A stretch of 64,000 nt of DNA from Geoalkalibacter ferrihydriticus DSM 17813 (GCF_000820505.1 NZ_JWJD01000001.1:131094-195093), one strand, 5' to 3'. Shown: positions 44,698 through 55,437, numbered from the stretch's first letter. A program made the numbers and translations. The notes: generated by a model not told the origin, from the sequence alone.

Positions 44698-46365
44698 ATG
44701 GACATTCTCATGATCGAAGCGGTGACTGCCGAACTTCAAGAAAAGCTGGCAGGCTCGCGCATCGACAAGATATTTCAACCCGAGGCCGATATCCTCATTC
44801 TGCGCCTGTGGAATGGCCGCGAAAACTTGCGTCTGCTGCTTTCTCCCGCGCAGCGCTTTCCTCGTCTGCACCTGAGCGAGCAGAGTTTTCCCAACCCGGC
44901 CGCACCGCCGCGCTTCTGCCAACTGCTGCGTGCGCGACTCAGCCGCCTTCAGCGCATCGCCCTTGTACCCAATGAGCGAATCGTGCATCTGCACTGTAGC
45001 GGACCCGGCGGCGAGGCCTATCTGCTGGCCGTTGAACTCGTGGGGCGGCGCTCCAATCTGGTGCTGGTTGACGGCGACGGTTTCATCGTCGATCTCTGGA
45101 AACGTGAAAAACAAGAGAGCGCAGCCCGCATTCTGCTGCCTGGGCAACCCTATCAACTTCCCGCCCCCCGGCTCCTGACGCCCCTCTCCGAGGTTCACGA
45201 ATTACCGGAAGACCGAGGTGCGCCTGACGAGGTCGCGCGCTGGTTGTTTCGCACGCTGACGCCTATGTCGTCGTTTGTAGCGGCGGAACTTGCCGCCGGC
45301 TTGCAACAGGGTCGCTCATTGAGCAAGCTTGTTGAAGAAATCATTATTCGCCGCGGGGAGCGCGATTATGCCCCGACGGTCGGGCGCCTGGAAGGCGCGC
45401 CTTTTATCTCTGCCTTCCCGGTGCACTTCGTGGAGTTGGAGGATGTGCGCCACTTTACCTCCCCCTCGGAGGCGGCTGAGTATTATTTTCAATTGGCCAT
45501 GGGGGAGGCCGGCGAGTTGGGCGAAAAACGGCAATTGCTGCAACGAGTGGCGCGGCAGTTGGCGCGGATCAATGCACGGATCGAGAAGATTCGCCAGGAA
45601 GAACGGCGACTTGCCGAGGGAGAAGGCTTGCGCGAAAAGGGGGAGTTGTTACTGGCCAACCTTTATCGCATTTCGGCGGGGATGCACCAGATCCAAGTGG
45701 AAGATTATTATCGTGATCCGCCACAACCCCTGACCATTAACCTTGATCCGCGCCTCAGCGCAGCCCAGAATGCCGAACAGTATTTTCGTCGTTATAAAAA
45801 AGGGCGGCGCGGCGCCGGGCATATTGCCCGGCGCCTGCAGGAATCGCAACAGGAGCGCGACTGGCTCGAGTCGGTGCAGCACGCTCTTGAACAGGCGCAG
45901 GAAGCTGTTGATGTGACCGCCGTTCGCCATGAACTCGAAGAGGCGGGCCTGCTTGCCTCGCAGGGGCGTCTCGGCAAACGCCCCGTCACTGATCCGCGCA
46001 GTCGGGTTCGTTCAGCCGTCAGTCCGGGCGGCTATCGCATTTTCTGGGGGCGCAACAATCGCACCAACGATTATGTGACACGCGAGCTGGCCGCCCCGCA
46101 AGATTGGTGGTTCCATGCCCAGGGCATGCCCGGTTGCCACCTGGTGCTCAAAGTGCGTAACCGGGGCGAAGAGATCCCCGACGAGGACATGCTCTTTGCG
46201 GCGGCGCTGGCGGCCGGCTATTCCAAAGGGTCTGCGGCAGGTAAAGTCGAGGTGATGGTGGCGCGTGCCGCCGACGTGCGCAAGCCCAAGGGAGCGCCGG
46301 CGGGGCTGGTGAGTGTGCAGGCGTTCACGACCCTACGGGTTGAACCGAAAAAAATGCTGGAATAG
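44698..46365 (+). CDS. rqcH: NFACT family protein (RqcH-like)
   Basis: The 555-residue protein has an NFACT-N domain (MDILMIEAVTAELQEKL, GSRIDKIFQPEADILILRLW), a central coiled coil (LARINARIEKIRQEERRLAEG) and an NFACT-R domain (GYRIFWGRNNRTNDYVTREL, DWWFHAQGMPGCHLVLK). This order is that of RqcH/FbpA/Rqc2 proteins, which add alanine tails to stalled chains on 50S subunits. Activity in this species is inferred from homology. Spelling of the conserved NFACT-N Asp-Arg pair has not been checked. Confidence 0.87.
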   Translation: MDILMIEAVTAELQEKLAGSRIDKIFQPEADILILRLWNGRENLRLLLSPAQRFPRLHLSEQSFPNPAAPPRFCQLLRARLSRLQRIALVPNERIVHLHCSGPGGEAYLLAVELVGRRSNLVLVDGDGFIVDLWKREKQESAARILLPGQPYQLPAPRLLTPLSEVHELPEDRGAPDEVARWLFRTLTPMSSFVAAELAAGLQQGRSLSKLVEEIIIRRGERDYAPTVGRLEGAPFISAFPVHFVELEDVRHFTSPSEAAEYYFQLAMGEAGELGEKRQLLQRVARQLARINARIEKIRQEERRLAEGEGLREKGELLLANLYRISAGMHQIQVEDYYRDPPQPLTINLDPRLSAAQNAEQYFRRYKKGRRGAGHIARRLQESQQERDWLESVQHALEQAQEAVDVTAVRHELEEAGLLASQGRLGKRPVTDPRSRVRSAVSPGGYRIFWGRNNRTNDYVTRELAAPQDWWFHAQGMPGCHLVLKVRNRGEEIPDEDMLFAAALAAGYSKGSAAGKVEVMVARAADVRKPKGAPAGLVSVQAFTTLRVEPKKMLE

Positions 46366-46465
46366 ATCAAATAACCCTTGCAATTTATTCTGTTGCGAAT
46401 ATATTTGAGTGAGTTAATTTTTTTGTGCAGGTGCCGTAAGCGACCCCAAGGAAGGTAGGTGGCCC

Positions 46466-46885
46466 ATGGCCATGGAGGGAAATCCAGGATATGAAATTCT
46501 GAAGAGTCTGAAAGCCCTGCACGCCGAAACCTTTCCAAAGATTTGCGGCAATTGCGGCGCTGTATTCCAGTCAACCGAGGATTATGTGCGCAAGACCCGC
46601 AGGCTGTTCGGCGGCGGCCGACTCAAGCCCTTGGCGGACAACGATCTGAGCTTTGTCCAGTTGTACCGCAATTGCCGTTGCGGATCGACCCTGGTGGCTC
46701 ACTACTGGGATCGGCGCGACGACAGCGAACCGGGTCGCCGGCGTCGAGAGAAATTCCAACGCGTTCTCGATCAGTTGGTCGCCCGAGGCTGGGACCGCAA
46801 CATTGCGCGCGACGAAGTGCGAAATTTTCTTCTCGGTGAAAAAAGCTCCCTGCTTGAAATTTTCCTTGCCCGCTTGCATAACTGA
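46466..46885 (+). CDS. Zinc-ribbon-like hypothetical protein
   Basis: The 139-residue protein has a Cys-x2-Cys (ICGNCGAVF) near residue 28 and a Cys-x-Cys (NCRCGS) near residue 71, which together could bind one zinc. A basic, helical C-terminal half follows. I recognise no named family. The start has GGAAGGTAGG upstream. It lies 100 bp after the NFACT gene and converges with lpxA. Confidence 0.65.
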   Translation: MAMEGNPGYEILKSLKALHAETFPKICGNCGAVFQSTEDYVRKTRRLFGGGRLKPLADNDLSFVQLYRNCRCGSTLVAHYWDRRDDSEPGRRRREKFQRVLDQLVARGWDRNIARDEVRNFLLGEKSSLLEIFLARLHN

Positions 46886-46916
46886 TTCCTGTTCCGCCTC
46901 AGGGACTCAGATCAAC

Positions 46917-47711
46917 TCATTCCCTGCTTGAGCCACGTCCGTTGCCGATGCCGCGCGCACTGGCGCGGATAAAGGCCAGCATGGCCTGTACATCTTCCGT
47001 CATCGGCACCTCCTGCTCGACCTTCTCCAAGGCCACTTTCAGGCCAACTCCCGAACGAAAAATGATCTTAAAAGCCTCCTTGATCGCTCGGACTCTTTCC
47101 GGAGTGAAACCGTTGCGTTTCAGGCCCACCACATTGATCGCGCGAATCCAGTTGAGGCCGTCGTTTATACAGAAAGGAGGGACGTCCTTGGCTGCTCCCG
47201 AACCGCCGCGCATCATGGCAAATGCACCGATGCGCACGAACTGATGAACCTGGCAGTTGCCCGAGATGATGACTCGGTCGTCGATTTCCACATGGCCCGC
47301 AAGCAGAGCGCCATTGACCAGGATAATGTGATTGCCGAGGATGCAGTTGTGGGCGATATGACTGTTGACCATGAAATAATTATTGTCGCCCACCAGGGTT
47401 CGGGTACCAGGGCGGTTGCCGCGATGCACCGTGACCCCTTCGCGAAACACGTTTCCGTCTCCGATAAGAGTGTAACTTTCCTCACCCTTGTAACCGAGAT
47501 CCTGAGGCTCCTGGCCGATAATGGCACCGGGAAAAATCCGATTGTTTTTACCCAGAGTCGTCCAGCGGGCGATGTGTGCGCCGTGCATGAGGTGCGTGCC
47601 TTCACCGATCACCACATCGGCATCGACAAATGCCTGAGGGCCAATGTCCACTCCGTCGCCCAACTGAGCCTTCGGATCAACATATGCACTGGGATGAATT
47701 CTCACCGCCAT
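46917..47711 (-). CDS. lpxA: UDP-N-acetylglucosamine acyltransferase LpxA
   Basis: The 264-residue left-handed beta-helix protein shows hexapeptide repeats from IHPSAYVDPKAQLGDGVDIG on. The catalytic segment has the active-site His in VNSHIAHNCILGNHIILVNG, and the C-terminal helical bundle ends the chain. LpxA performs the first step of lipid A synthesis. The start is the ATG at 47711, behind AAAGGTG. It stands apart from the usual lpxD-fabZ-lpxA-lpxB cluster, so it may be a second copy. Confidence 0.9.
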   Translation of the reverse strand: MAVRIHPSAYVDPKAQLGDGVDIGPQAFVDADVVIGEGTHLMHGAHIARWTTLGKNNRIFPGAIIGQEPQDLGYKGEESYTLIGDGNVFREGVTVHRGNRPGTRTLVGDNNYFMVNSHIAHNCILGNHIILVNGALLAGHVEIDDRVIISGNCQVHQFVRIGAFAMMRGGSGAAKDVPPFCINDGLNWIRAINVVGLKRNGFTPERVRAIKEAFKIIFRSGVGLKVALEKVEQEVPMTEDVQAMLAFIRASARGIGNGRGSSRE

Positions 47712-47950
47712 GATAAACACCTTTGGGAAGACGTTGAAAAAAGCAACTCGACTATTCAGTTGCGATGGGCCATCGGGCCGCCGACCGCGGCGTTGAGTGT
47801 CGCGTTGGATATTTGAGCCGCAGGTGAGTTGTCACTGCAAGCGATGCCGCCACAGCCGACTGTTCCACAGAGTAAATCGCCATGGATATACCACCAAGCC
47901 CGGACTGCGGCAAGGGCAATGTGCGATATGCAGAAACAGACAGACCGATG

Positions 47951-49630
47951 TCAATGCCGGGGTTGGGGGATGGTAAAACAAAAGCGACTACCGCCTGCAG
48001 CATTGATGGGACTCTCAACCCAGATCCGGCCACCGTGCAAATGCACGATTTCTTTGCAGATGGCTAGCCCCAACCCGGTTCCCTCGCGGGAGCGTGGGGT
48101 GTCGCCGCGGATCTGCTGGTAGCGGCCGAAGAGTTCTTTCTGTTGGTTTTTGGCGATTCCCGGACCTTCATCGGCAACCTCGACCTGCAAAGAAGTCGCG
48201 CCTTCGGGCAAAGCCTCAAGCAGCCGCGCAGTGATGAGAATCCGTCCACCGCGGCGACTGAATTTCGCCGCATTCGTCAACAAGTTGGCAAGAACCCTCT
48301 GCAATTGTTGCTCGTCACCGAGAATGACGGGTAAATTTTCGTCGGGCGAAAAATCCAACTGAAGGTCTTTTTCAAGAAACAGAGCGGCCAGATCCTGAAA
48401 AGTAGCGCGTGCCAGGGTGTCGAATCGAAAAGGGCCGGGGTGAATCTGCATTTTTCCGGCTTCAAGTTTTGAGAGATGCAGGATATCTTCGATCAGCGAC
48501 AGCAGGCGGTCTGAGCCGCCTTGGATATTTTGCAGGGCACCTGCTTGTTCATCGTTGAGCGGCCCGAGCATTCCCTGGGCCAGGACGTCGGAAAAACCGC
48601 GAATGCTGGTCAGGGGGGAGCGCAGGTCATGAACCAGCATGGATATGAAGTCGGCTTTAACTTCATCGATTTCGGCTAATTTACATAGGTAGCGCGCCAC
48701 GATCAAAAAGCGTTCGGCCACCAGTTGCAGCGCCTGGACAATGCCTTCACTGGGGCGGCGAGGAGCGCGATTGAAAAGGCAGATCAGGGCCAAAAGCTCG
48801 CCGTCGCTTTTGACCTCAGCAGCATGAAAAACATGGATTTCGCCCTTCTCCTCATCCTCAGGAGCAGAATCCTGCCCTTCGGGGAAAATCAAGAGCTGTG
48901 TACGCGCCACGCTGTCGGCCTCAAGGCCTGCCCGAGCCAGCATCATCTCCTGTGCCTGGGCGGCAAATCCGCTCGGCATGGGCGCATTGAGACAAAAGGC
49001 CAAAGTCTGTTTCTTGCGACTGTGGCGTAGCAAAAGGCCTGCAGCATCATGACGGCAGATAGCACTGAGAAACTTCAGTAGCTCCTGCGCCAGGGCGCCG
49101 ACATCATGGGCGAGACTGGTTAGCTTGAGGACTTCGTTGGAAATGGTGGACTCGTAAAGCAGCCGATCAAGAATCGCATTGACCTGTGCCTGGATAACCT
49201 CCCGCGGCGGGTTGCCTGTGACGGCGGGAGAAAACCCGGGGGCTTTGGCCAGGGGGCTTTGTTGGGCCAGCTTCTCCAGAGCCTCGGCAATCTGATCTGT
49301 GGGAGATGATTTTTCGAGATAGAGATCCGCTCCTGCATGCTGGCCCCAGAAACGATCATGTTGTTCACTGAGGTGAGTCAGAAGGACGACGGGTATCTCG
49401 GCAGTCGCGGGGTCGTTCTTGAGCAATCGGCATAAATGGTAGCCGTTGAGTTCAGGCATAATGATATCGCTGAGAACCAAGTGGGGAGGATTTTGGTAGA
49501 CTTTGCCGATCGCTTCGATGCCGTTGGCAGCTGCCTGAACCGAAAATCCCCTTTCTTCCAGGGCGTCCTGTAAGACGGCTACCTGGGTCGGACTGTCATC
49601 CACCACCAGCACAGTGAGGTTTTTTTTCAT
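47951..49630 (-). CDS. Receiver-histidine kinase hybrid
   Basis: The 559-residue soluble protein has an N-terminal receiver (LTVLVVDDSPTQVAVLQDAL, phospho-Asp in HLVLSDIIMPELNGYHLC), a GAF-like sensor region (about 150-310), HisKA (SMLVHDLRSPLTSIRGFSDVL) and HATPase (ANLLTNAAKFSRRGGRI, GTGLGLAICKEIVHLHGG). The start is the ATG at 49630. Receiver-first kinases often act as intermediate relays. It stands alone. Confidence 0.9.
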   Translation of the reverse strand: MKKNLTVLVVDDSPTQVAVLQDALEERGFSVQAAANGIEAIGKVYQNPPHLVLSDIIMPELNGYHLCRLLKNDPATAEIPVVLLTHLSEQHDRFWGQHAGADLYLEKSSPTDQIAEALEKLAQQSPLAKAPGFSPAVTGNPPREVIQAQVNAILDRLLYESTISNEVLKLTSLAHDVGALAQELLKFLSAICRHDAAGLLLRHSRKKQTLAFCLNAPMPSGFAAQAQEMMLARAGLEADSVARTQLLIFPEGQDSAPEDEEKGEIHVFHAAEVKSDGELLALICLFNRAPRRPSEGIVQALQLVAERFLIVARYLCKLAEIDEVKADFISMLVHDLRSPLTSIRGFSDVLAQGMLGPLNDEQAGALQNIQGGSDRLLSLIEDILHLSKLEAGKMQIHPGPFRFDTLARATFQDLAALFLEKDLQLDFSPDENLPVILGDEQQLQRVLANLLTNAAKFSRRGGRILITARLLEALPEGATSLQVEVADEGPGIAKNQQKELFGRYQQIRGDTPRSREGTGLGLAICKEIVHLHGGRIWVESPINAAGGSRFCFTIPQPRH

Positions 49631-49873
49631 GGGGTCCCAGTTGATGAAAGGGAATAATAGTTGGTAATTTTTATACAATAGGTTTTTAACCAGGTCAAAG
49701 GATTATTGGTCCAGCCGCTGTTGGCACCTGCCTGCAAATGCATCGCAGGTTAACCCTGTTCTTTGATTGTTGCTCTCTTTTTAGGCACGGGCGTTGTCTG
49801 GATGCCTAACTTTTGAGCCCTGAACCCGTTCGGGGCGCGGTAAGAATTCTCCTTGATAAATTTAAATACTTAA

Positions 49874-50404
<531 letters not shown>

Positions 50405-50498
50405 TCCCGTCGCGACATAGGATTATGCAACAAAGTGTTGAGCTATCCTTCAAAGGGAAGGACTGTTCAGAAACGTTTAACGTTCAAAGGAGATGCGC

Positions 50499-51908
50499 AT
50501 GACCCCAAGAGAAGTTGTCGAATTCGCCAAAGAAAATAATTGCCAGATGGTTGACTACAAATTCCTGGATTTCGTCGGTGTTTGGCAGCACTTCACCACC
50601 CCCGTCAGTGAATTTGGAGAAGACATCTTCGAGGAAGGTCTTGGGTTTGATGGTTCCTCTATTCGTGGCTGGCAGCCGATTCACAACAGCGACATGCTGA
50701 TCATGCCCGATCCCGCCACCGCCAAGGTTGATCCTTTCCCGGAAGTTTCTACTCTGAGCCTGATCTGCAATATCATCGATCCCTTCACCCGCGAGGGGTA
50801 TTCTCGGGATCCGCGTTTCATCGCGCAGAAGGCCGAAGCCTACCTGAAGTCTACCGGTATCGGCGACACCGCCTTTTTTGGTCCCGAGCCCGAGTTTTTC
50901 GTGTTTGACGATGTGCGCTACGCCTCAAGTGCCAATGAGTCCTTCTATTGCCTGGACTCGGTGGAAGGCATCTGGAACACCGGCCGTGAAGAGTTTCCCA
51001 ACCTCGGCTACAAGCCGCGCCACAAGGAAGGTTATTTCCCCTGCGCGCCGACCGATTCCCTCATCGACCTGCGCAACGAGATGGTGCAGGTGCTGCAAGG
51101 CGTGGGCGTTCGCGTTGAAGCCGCTCATCACGAAGTCGCTACCGGTGGCCAGTGTGAAATCGACATGCGCTTCGACTCCCTGGTTTCCATGGCCGATACC
51201 CTTCAGTGGTTCAAGTATATTATTAAGAATGTTGCCGTACGTAATGGAAAAACCGTAACTTTTATGCCAAAGCCTCTGTATGGAGACAACGGTTCGGGCA
51301 TGCATTGTCACCAGTCAATCTGGAAAGACGGCGTCAATCTCTTTTACGGCGACGGCTACGGCGGCCTCTCCAAGGAAGCCCTTTGGTACATCGGCGGTAT
51401 CATGAAGCACGCCAAGGCGCTGTGTGCCTTCACCAACCCGACCACCAACTCTTACAAACGTTTGGTGCCCGGCTTTGAAGCGCCTGTCAACCTGGCCTAC
51501 TCCAACCGCAACCGCTCGGCGTCGCTGCGTATTCCCGCAACGACCAACCCCAAGAGCAAACGCGTCGAGTACCGCACGCCCGATCCCTCGTGCAATGGCT
51601 ACCTGACCTTTGCTGCGCTGCTCATGGCGGGTCTCGACGGTATCGAGAACAAGATCGATCCCGGCGATCCCCTCGACAAGGACATCTACGGCCTCAGCCC
51701 CGAAGAGCTCAAGGACATCCCCGCCGTTGCCACCTCCTTGCAGGATGCCCTCGAGTCCCTGCGCAATGACCACGAATTCCTTCTTAAGGGCGACGTGTTC
51801 ACCGAGGACGTCATCGACATGTGGATTGACTACAAAATGAACGCCGAAGTCAACCCCGTGCGCATGCGTCCCGCGCCTCTGGAGTTCGCTCTGTATTACG
51901 ACTGCTGA
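50499..51908 (+). CDS. glnA: Glutamine synthetase, type I
   Basis: The 469-residue protein converts glutamate and ammonia to glutamine. I start at the ATG at 50499, six bases after GGAG, not at the ATG that abuts the site. Family marks are [42 protein letters not shown] and the adenylylation loop with Tyr in [10 protein letters not shown], so it is a GSI-beta type under GlnE control. A terminator follows 27 bp after the stop. Confidence 0.97.
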   Translation: MTPREVVEFAKENNCQMVDYKFLDFVGVWQHFTTPVSEFGEDIFEEGLGFDGSSIRGWQPIHNSDMLIMPDPATAKVDPFPEVSTLSLICNIIDPFTREGYSRDPRFIAQKAEAYLKSTGIGDTAFFGPEPEFFVFDDVRYASSANESFYCLDSVEGIWNTGREEFPNLGYKPRHKEGYFPCAPTDSLIDLRNEMVQVLQGVGVRVEAAHHEVATGGQCEIDMRFDSLVSMADTLQWFKYIIKNVAVRNGKTVTFMPKPLYGDNGSGMHCHQSIWKDGVNLFYGDGYGGLSKEALWYIGGIMKHAKALCAFTNPTTNSYKRLVPGFEAPVNLAYSNRNRSASLRIPATTNPKSKRVEYRTPDPSCNGYLTFAALLMAGLDGIENKIDPGDPLDKDIYGLSPEELKDIPAVATSLQDALESLRNDHEFLLKGDVFTEDVIDMWIDYKMNAEVNPVRMRPAPLEFALYYDC

Positions 51909-51935
51909 TCTCTCGGCAATTTCGATCGCAGCACC

Positions 51936-51970
51936 AAAAAGCCCCCCGGTTTCAGCCGGGGGGCTTTTTT
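51936..51970 (+). terminator. Rho-independent terminator of glnA
   Basis: AAAAAGCCCCCCGG, loop TTTCAG, then CCGGGGGGCTTTTTTT: a 14-bp stem with a T run on the plus strand, 27 bp after glnA. Confidence 0.9.
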
Positions 51971-51987
51971 TGGTTAGACCCGGTCAT

Positions 51988-52092
51988 GGGACACGGATCC
52001 AATCTGATAAAGACGGATGATAAATCCGACCAACAGGGTTTTCGGAAAATTCTTTTTGTTGAATCCGGTTTGATCAGATTCGATCCGTGTCC
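51988..52092. repeat. Palindromic element with 24-bp inverted ends
   Basis: The left end GGACACGGATCCAATCTGAT and the right end ATCAGATTCGATCCGTGTCC are near-perfect inverted repeats, with about one mismatch in 20, flanking about 60 bp. Weaker inverted pairs occur inside (CCAACA / TGTTG). It lies between glnA's terminator and the AEC transporter and is not coding. It may be a MITE-like or REP-like unit, or an mRNA hairpin. I saw no second copy in this window. Confidence 0.55.
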
Positions 52093-52103
52093 GATTTCTG
52101 CTC

Positions 52104-52994
52104 CTAGAGTAAATACAGCAAAATCGTCAGCGTCACCGCGCTGATCAAAGTCGTGGTGAGGATGGTGCCGGCGACCAGGTCGGGACGTCCGCCGAAGCGC
52201 AATGCGTAGAGCAGGGGCAACACCGCAGAAGGCGTACTGGTTTGCAGGATGAGGACCGCGCGTGTCAGGCCCTCTATCCCCAGGACGGCAGTCAGGCCCC
52301 AGGCCAGAATAGGAGCGACACCGAGCCGCACCGCTGTGGCCAGCGAGAAAAATCCGACACGGCTTTGCCATTGGGTGCGCGCGAGTTGCATGCCGAGCAT
52401 GACCAACATGAGGGGAATCGCCGCCTGGCCGAGCAGATCGAGAGGGCGCAGAATGAATTCGGGGGGATGCCAGCCGAGCCATTTAAAGAAAAAGGCCAGA
52501 ATGACCGCATGAAAGATGGGGATTTTTGCCATGTTGCCCAGGGCCGTAGGCAGGGAGCTGCGGGATCCCTGGGCAATAACGATGGCCAGAGTTCCCAAAG
52601 GGATGTTAAAAAGGACGAAGGTCAGCACAGAGATTTCCAACGCTGCCTCACCAAAGGCGAAATAGGTCAGGGGCAGACCGAAGTTGCCGACATTCATCAT
52701 GACGGTGGTCAGCAGTAGGGCGCCGCGACTCTCGTCATCAAAGCCGAGCAGTGCGGCCAACCCGCGGGAGAGGGCATAGAGGATCGCCGTGTAAAGCACC
52801 ATGAAGAGAAACAGGTCGCCCGCCAGGCTCAGGTCGAAGTCCCTTTTCATCAGGGCGCTGAATACCAGGGCAGGTGCAAGCAGGTAGAGCGAGGTGATGG
52901 TGAGCGTGCGAAAATCCAGGCGGCTGCTTTTTTCCAGAACAAAGCCGCTGAAAACAATCAGAAAAACAGGTAAGACAACCTGGACGAAAAGCAT
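52104..52994 (-). CDS. AEC family transporter (auxin efflux carrier-like)
   Basis: The 296-residue membrane protein has ten or so hydrophobic segments, with VVMMNVGNFGLPLTYFAFG-like and SAVLPLLYALRFGG repeat signatures of AEC carriers. These move small organic acids, often malate or citrate; the substrate is unknown. The start is the ATG at 52994 (GAGG site); the open frame extends 67 codons further into non-family sequence. It is divergent from the GerMN lipoprotein gene. Confidence 0.87.
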   Translation of the reverse strand: MLFVQVVLPVFLIVFSGFVLEKSSRLDFRTLTITSLYLLAPALVFSALMKRDFDLSLAGDLFLFMVLYTAILYALSRGLAALLGFDDESRGALLLTTVMMNVGNFGLPLTYFAFGEAALEISVLTFVLFNIPLGTLAIVIAQGSRSSLPTALGNMAKIPIFHAVILAFFFKWLGWHPPEFILRPLDLLGQAAIPLMLVMLGMQLARTQWQSRVGFFSLATAVRLGVAPILAWGLTAVLGIEGLTRAVLILQTSTPSAVLPLLYALRFGGRPDLVAGTILTTTLISAVTLTILLYLL

Positions 52995-53115
52995 GGAAAC
53001 CTCGCGCGGAATGAAGCAGGAGAGTAGCATGCAGCCTTGCGCGGCGCAACGCTCTGCAGCGCAGATGACATTTTGGTAGACTGTTACGAAGCCCCACAAA
53101 CATAAGGAGATTCCC

Positions 53116-53973
53116 ATGAAGTTCGGCACGTTCATGATTGCGGTGCTGGTTGTCTTTTTTCTGGCTCTTGGCTGCCAGCGCCAGGAGGCACCCACCGCGC
53201 GGGTCGTGGCCAGCGAAGCTTATCGCGCGCATTTTGGTGAGCCGCCCACGGTTGCCGAAGGCGTGTGCTATGCGCTGGTCGGGTTTTATCCCTTGGCCGA
53301 AGATCCGACGAAGTTAAGGCCTGTGCCGCATTTCACCTTTGCGACCCAGGGACGGCCGCAAATGGTGCTGGGGCAGGTCATGCATGGACCGGAGGCTTTC
53401 GGCATGGAGACCTCACTGCTCAATCCCTTCCCCGAAGAGGCCGTCCTGCGCGAGGTCGCGGTGAGCGACGGGCTGGCGATAGCTCATTTTTCCGCTGAAT
53501 TGATGCAGATGCGATCCGATTTGCAACAGGCCATGCTGGCCTCCATCGGCCAAACTCTGCTGCAATTCGAAGAGATAGAGCGGGTCAGGGTGATGGTGGC
53601 TGGACAGGTGCCGGCCCTTTTGCCCGAAGGCGATATTTCGCTGGCGGGAACCGAGGTTGTGGACCCCGGTCCGCCGATTGTCCTGCAGGCCTTGCTGCAC
53701 GAGGATTCCGACGCGATTCCCGGGGAAATGCTGGTCTTTTTTGATCGCCCCGTTGAGGTCAAGGCATTTCAGATGGAGTATCCGCGGGGCGAGCCTGTTC
53801 GGGGAGACTACTTCACCTCGGTATTCGACATGGCCGTGGTGGTACACCCTGTCGAGCCCGGGCACATTCGCGCCGGCGACGAGGTTTACCTGAGTTGGCA
53901 GATCGTCGACGGCAAGGGGCGCGAGGCACAGGGCGAAGGTTTCTGGCCCCTGGCGCTTCTCTCGCACGATTGA
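53116..53973 (+). CDS. GerMN-domain lipoprotein
   Basis: The 285-residue protein has a lipoprotein signal (FMIAVLVVFFLALGC) with Cys20 as the lipidation site. Residues 85-165 resemble a GerMN domain: GLAIAHFSAELM, then LASIGQTLLQFEEIERVRVMV. A second beta-rich domain fills the C-terminus (DEVYLSWQIVDG). GerMN proteins are periplasmic or surface proteins with roles in envelope assembly. An AAGGAG site precedes the ATG. It is alone between the AEC transporter and the aminotransferase. Confidence 0.8.
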   Translation: MKFGTFMIAVLVVFFLALGCQRQEAPTARVVASEAYRAHFGEPPTVAEGVCYALVGFYPLAEDPTKLRPVPHFTFATQGRPQMVLGQVMHGPEAFGMETSLLNPFPEEAVLREVAVSDGLAIAHFSAELMQMRSDLQQAMLASIGQTLLQFEEIERVRVMVAGQVPALLPEGDISLAGTEVVDPGPPIVLQALLHEDSDAIPGEMLVFFDRPVEVKAFQMEYPRGEPVRGDYFTSVFDMAVVVHPVEPGHIRAGDEVYLSWQIVDGKGREAQGEGFWPLALLSHD

Positions 53974-54013
53974 GGGCCTTGTTTGTATACATTCAAAGGG
54001 ACTTTGATTCCCA

Positions 54014-54042
54014 TTGACAGTCCCCGACCATCCTGATTAAAT
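54014..54042 (+). promoter_or_regulatory. Sigma-70 promoter of the aminotransferase gene
   Basis: TTGACA and TTAAAT are separated by 17 bp, about 75 bp before the ATG at 54117. The -35 is perfect and the -10 has four of six bases. Confidence 0.55.
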
Positions 54043-54116
54043 ACCGACTTTGAGCAGGCCTTTTCCCTGCCACGAAAAGGCTCGAAACGTTGGAAACCTG
54101 TATCTGGGAGGACTTG

Positions 54117-55421
54117 ATGAATCCACTGGCCGCCGAACTCAATGAAATGCTTGTGCAGCACAACTCCAATGTTCTTGAATCCCTTTCGGATCTCGGGAAA
54201 AACCTGTTTTTCCCCAAGGGGATTTTGACCCAGTCGGCCGAAGCGAAGGAAAAAGCGCACAAGTTCAACGCCACCATCGGGATCGCCACGGAAAAGGGCG
54301 GACCCATGTATCTGCCGTGCATTCACGAAAAACTCTCCGCTTTCGAGCCCAAGGATATCTACCCCTATGCGCCACCGGCCGGGCGCCTGGACCTGCGAAA
54401 CCTCTGGCGCGACAAGATGCTGGCAGAAAACCCCAGCCTTCAGGGCAAACACATCAGCCTGCCCATCGTCACCAACGCTTTGACCCATGGTCTTTCCATT
54501 GTCGCAGACTTGTTCATGGATCCGGGCGACCATCTGATTCTTCCCGACATGCTGTGGGGCAACTATAATCTGACCTTTGCCACTCGGCGTGGCGCCATCA
54601 TCAAGAAGTATCCGACCTTTACCGTCGCGGGCGGATTCGATGTCGATGCCTTCAAAGCTGTGCTGAGAAATTCGGCTGAAGAGAAGGGCAAGGCGGTGGT
54701 GTTGCTCAACTTCCCCAACAATCCCAGCGGCTACACGCCGACGGTTGCCGAGGGTGATGCCATCATCGAGGCGATTTTTGAGGTGGCCGAGAGCGGCTGC
54801 AAGATCGTTGCGGTCACCGATGACGCTTATTTCGGTCTGTTTTTCGAGGATTCCATGACCGAGTCGCTGTTTGGCAAACTGGCTAACCGGCACCCGCGCG
54901 TGCTGGCGGTCAAACTCGACGGCGCGACCAAGGAAGAGTATGTCTGGGGTTTTCGCATTGGATTTATCACGTTCGCCGATGGACATGAGTACGAAAACGC
55001 CCCGGTGATTACCGCTCTGGAAAAGAAAACTCTGGGCATCATCCGCGCCACCATTTCCAACTGTCCGCATCCTTCGCAAACCTTCGTGGTCGAGGCGCTC
55101 AAGTCGCCCAAATTCCAGAAGCAGAAGGAAGAAAAATACAAGGTCATGAAGGGCCGCGCGCTTAAGGTCAAAAAGGTGCTCAACAGCGGCAAGTTCGACA
55201 AGGCCTGGGATTACTATCCTTTCAACTCGGGCTATTTCATGTGCCTCAAGCTCAAGAACGTCGATGCCGAAAATTTGCGTGTGCATCTGCTCGACAAATA
55301 CGGCGTGGGCACTATCTCCATCGGCAAGACCGATCTGCGGATCGCCTTCTCGTGTATCGAAGAGAAAGATATTCCGGAATTGTTCGACATCATTTACCAG
55401 GCGGTTCAGGATTTAACCTGA
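54117..55421 (+). CDS. Class I/II aminotransferase
   Basis: The 434-residue PLP enzyme starts at the ATG at 54117 behind GGGAGG. It keeps the aminotransferase core: LLNFPNNPSGYTPT, then AVTDDAYFGLFFE, and the Lys that binds PLP in LDGATKEEYVWGFRIGFI. The C-terminus has DLRIAFSCIEEKDI with the substrate Arg. The exact substrate is not clear; the length and KEEYVWG motif point to an aspartate- or tyrosine-type family. A terminator follows 16 bp after the stop. Confidence 0.85.
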   Translation: MNPLAAELNEMLVQHNSNVLESLSDLGKNLFFPKGILTQSAEAKEKAHKFNATIGIATEKGGPMYLPCIHEKLSAFEPKDIYPYAPPAGRLDLRNLWRDKMLAENPSLQGKHISLPIVTNALTHGLSIVADLFMDPGDHLILPDMLWGNYNLTFATRRGAIIKKYPTFTVAGGFDVDAFKAVLRNSAEEKGKAVVLLNFPNNPSGYTPTVAEGDAIIEAIFEVAESGCKIVAVTDDAYFGLFFEDSMTESLFGKLANRHPRVLAVKLDGATKEEYVWGFRIGFITFADGHEYENAPVITALEKKTLGIIRATISNCPHPSQTFVVEALKSPKFQKQKEEKYKVMKGRALKVKKVLNSGKFDKAWDYYPFNSGYFMCLKLKNVDAENLRVHLLDKYGVGTISIGKTDLRIAFSCIEEKDIPELFDIIYQAVQDLT

Positions 55422-55437
55422 GCCTTGAAACAGTAGG

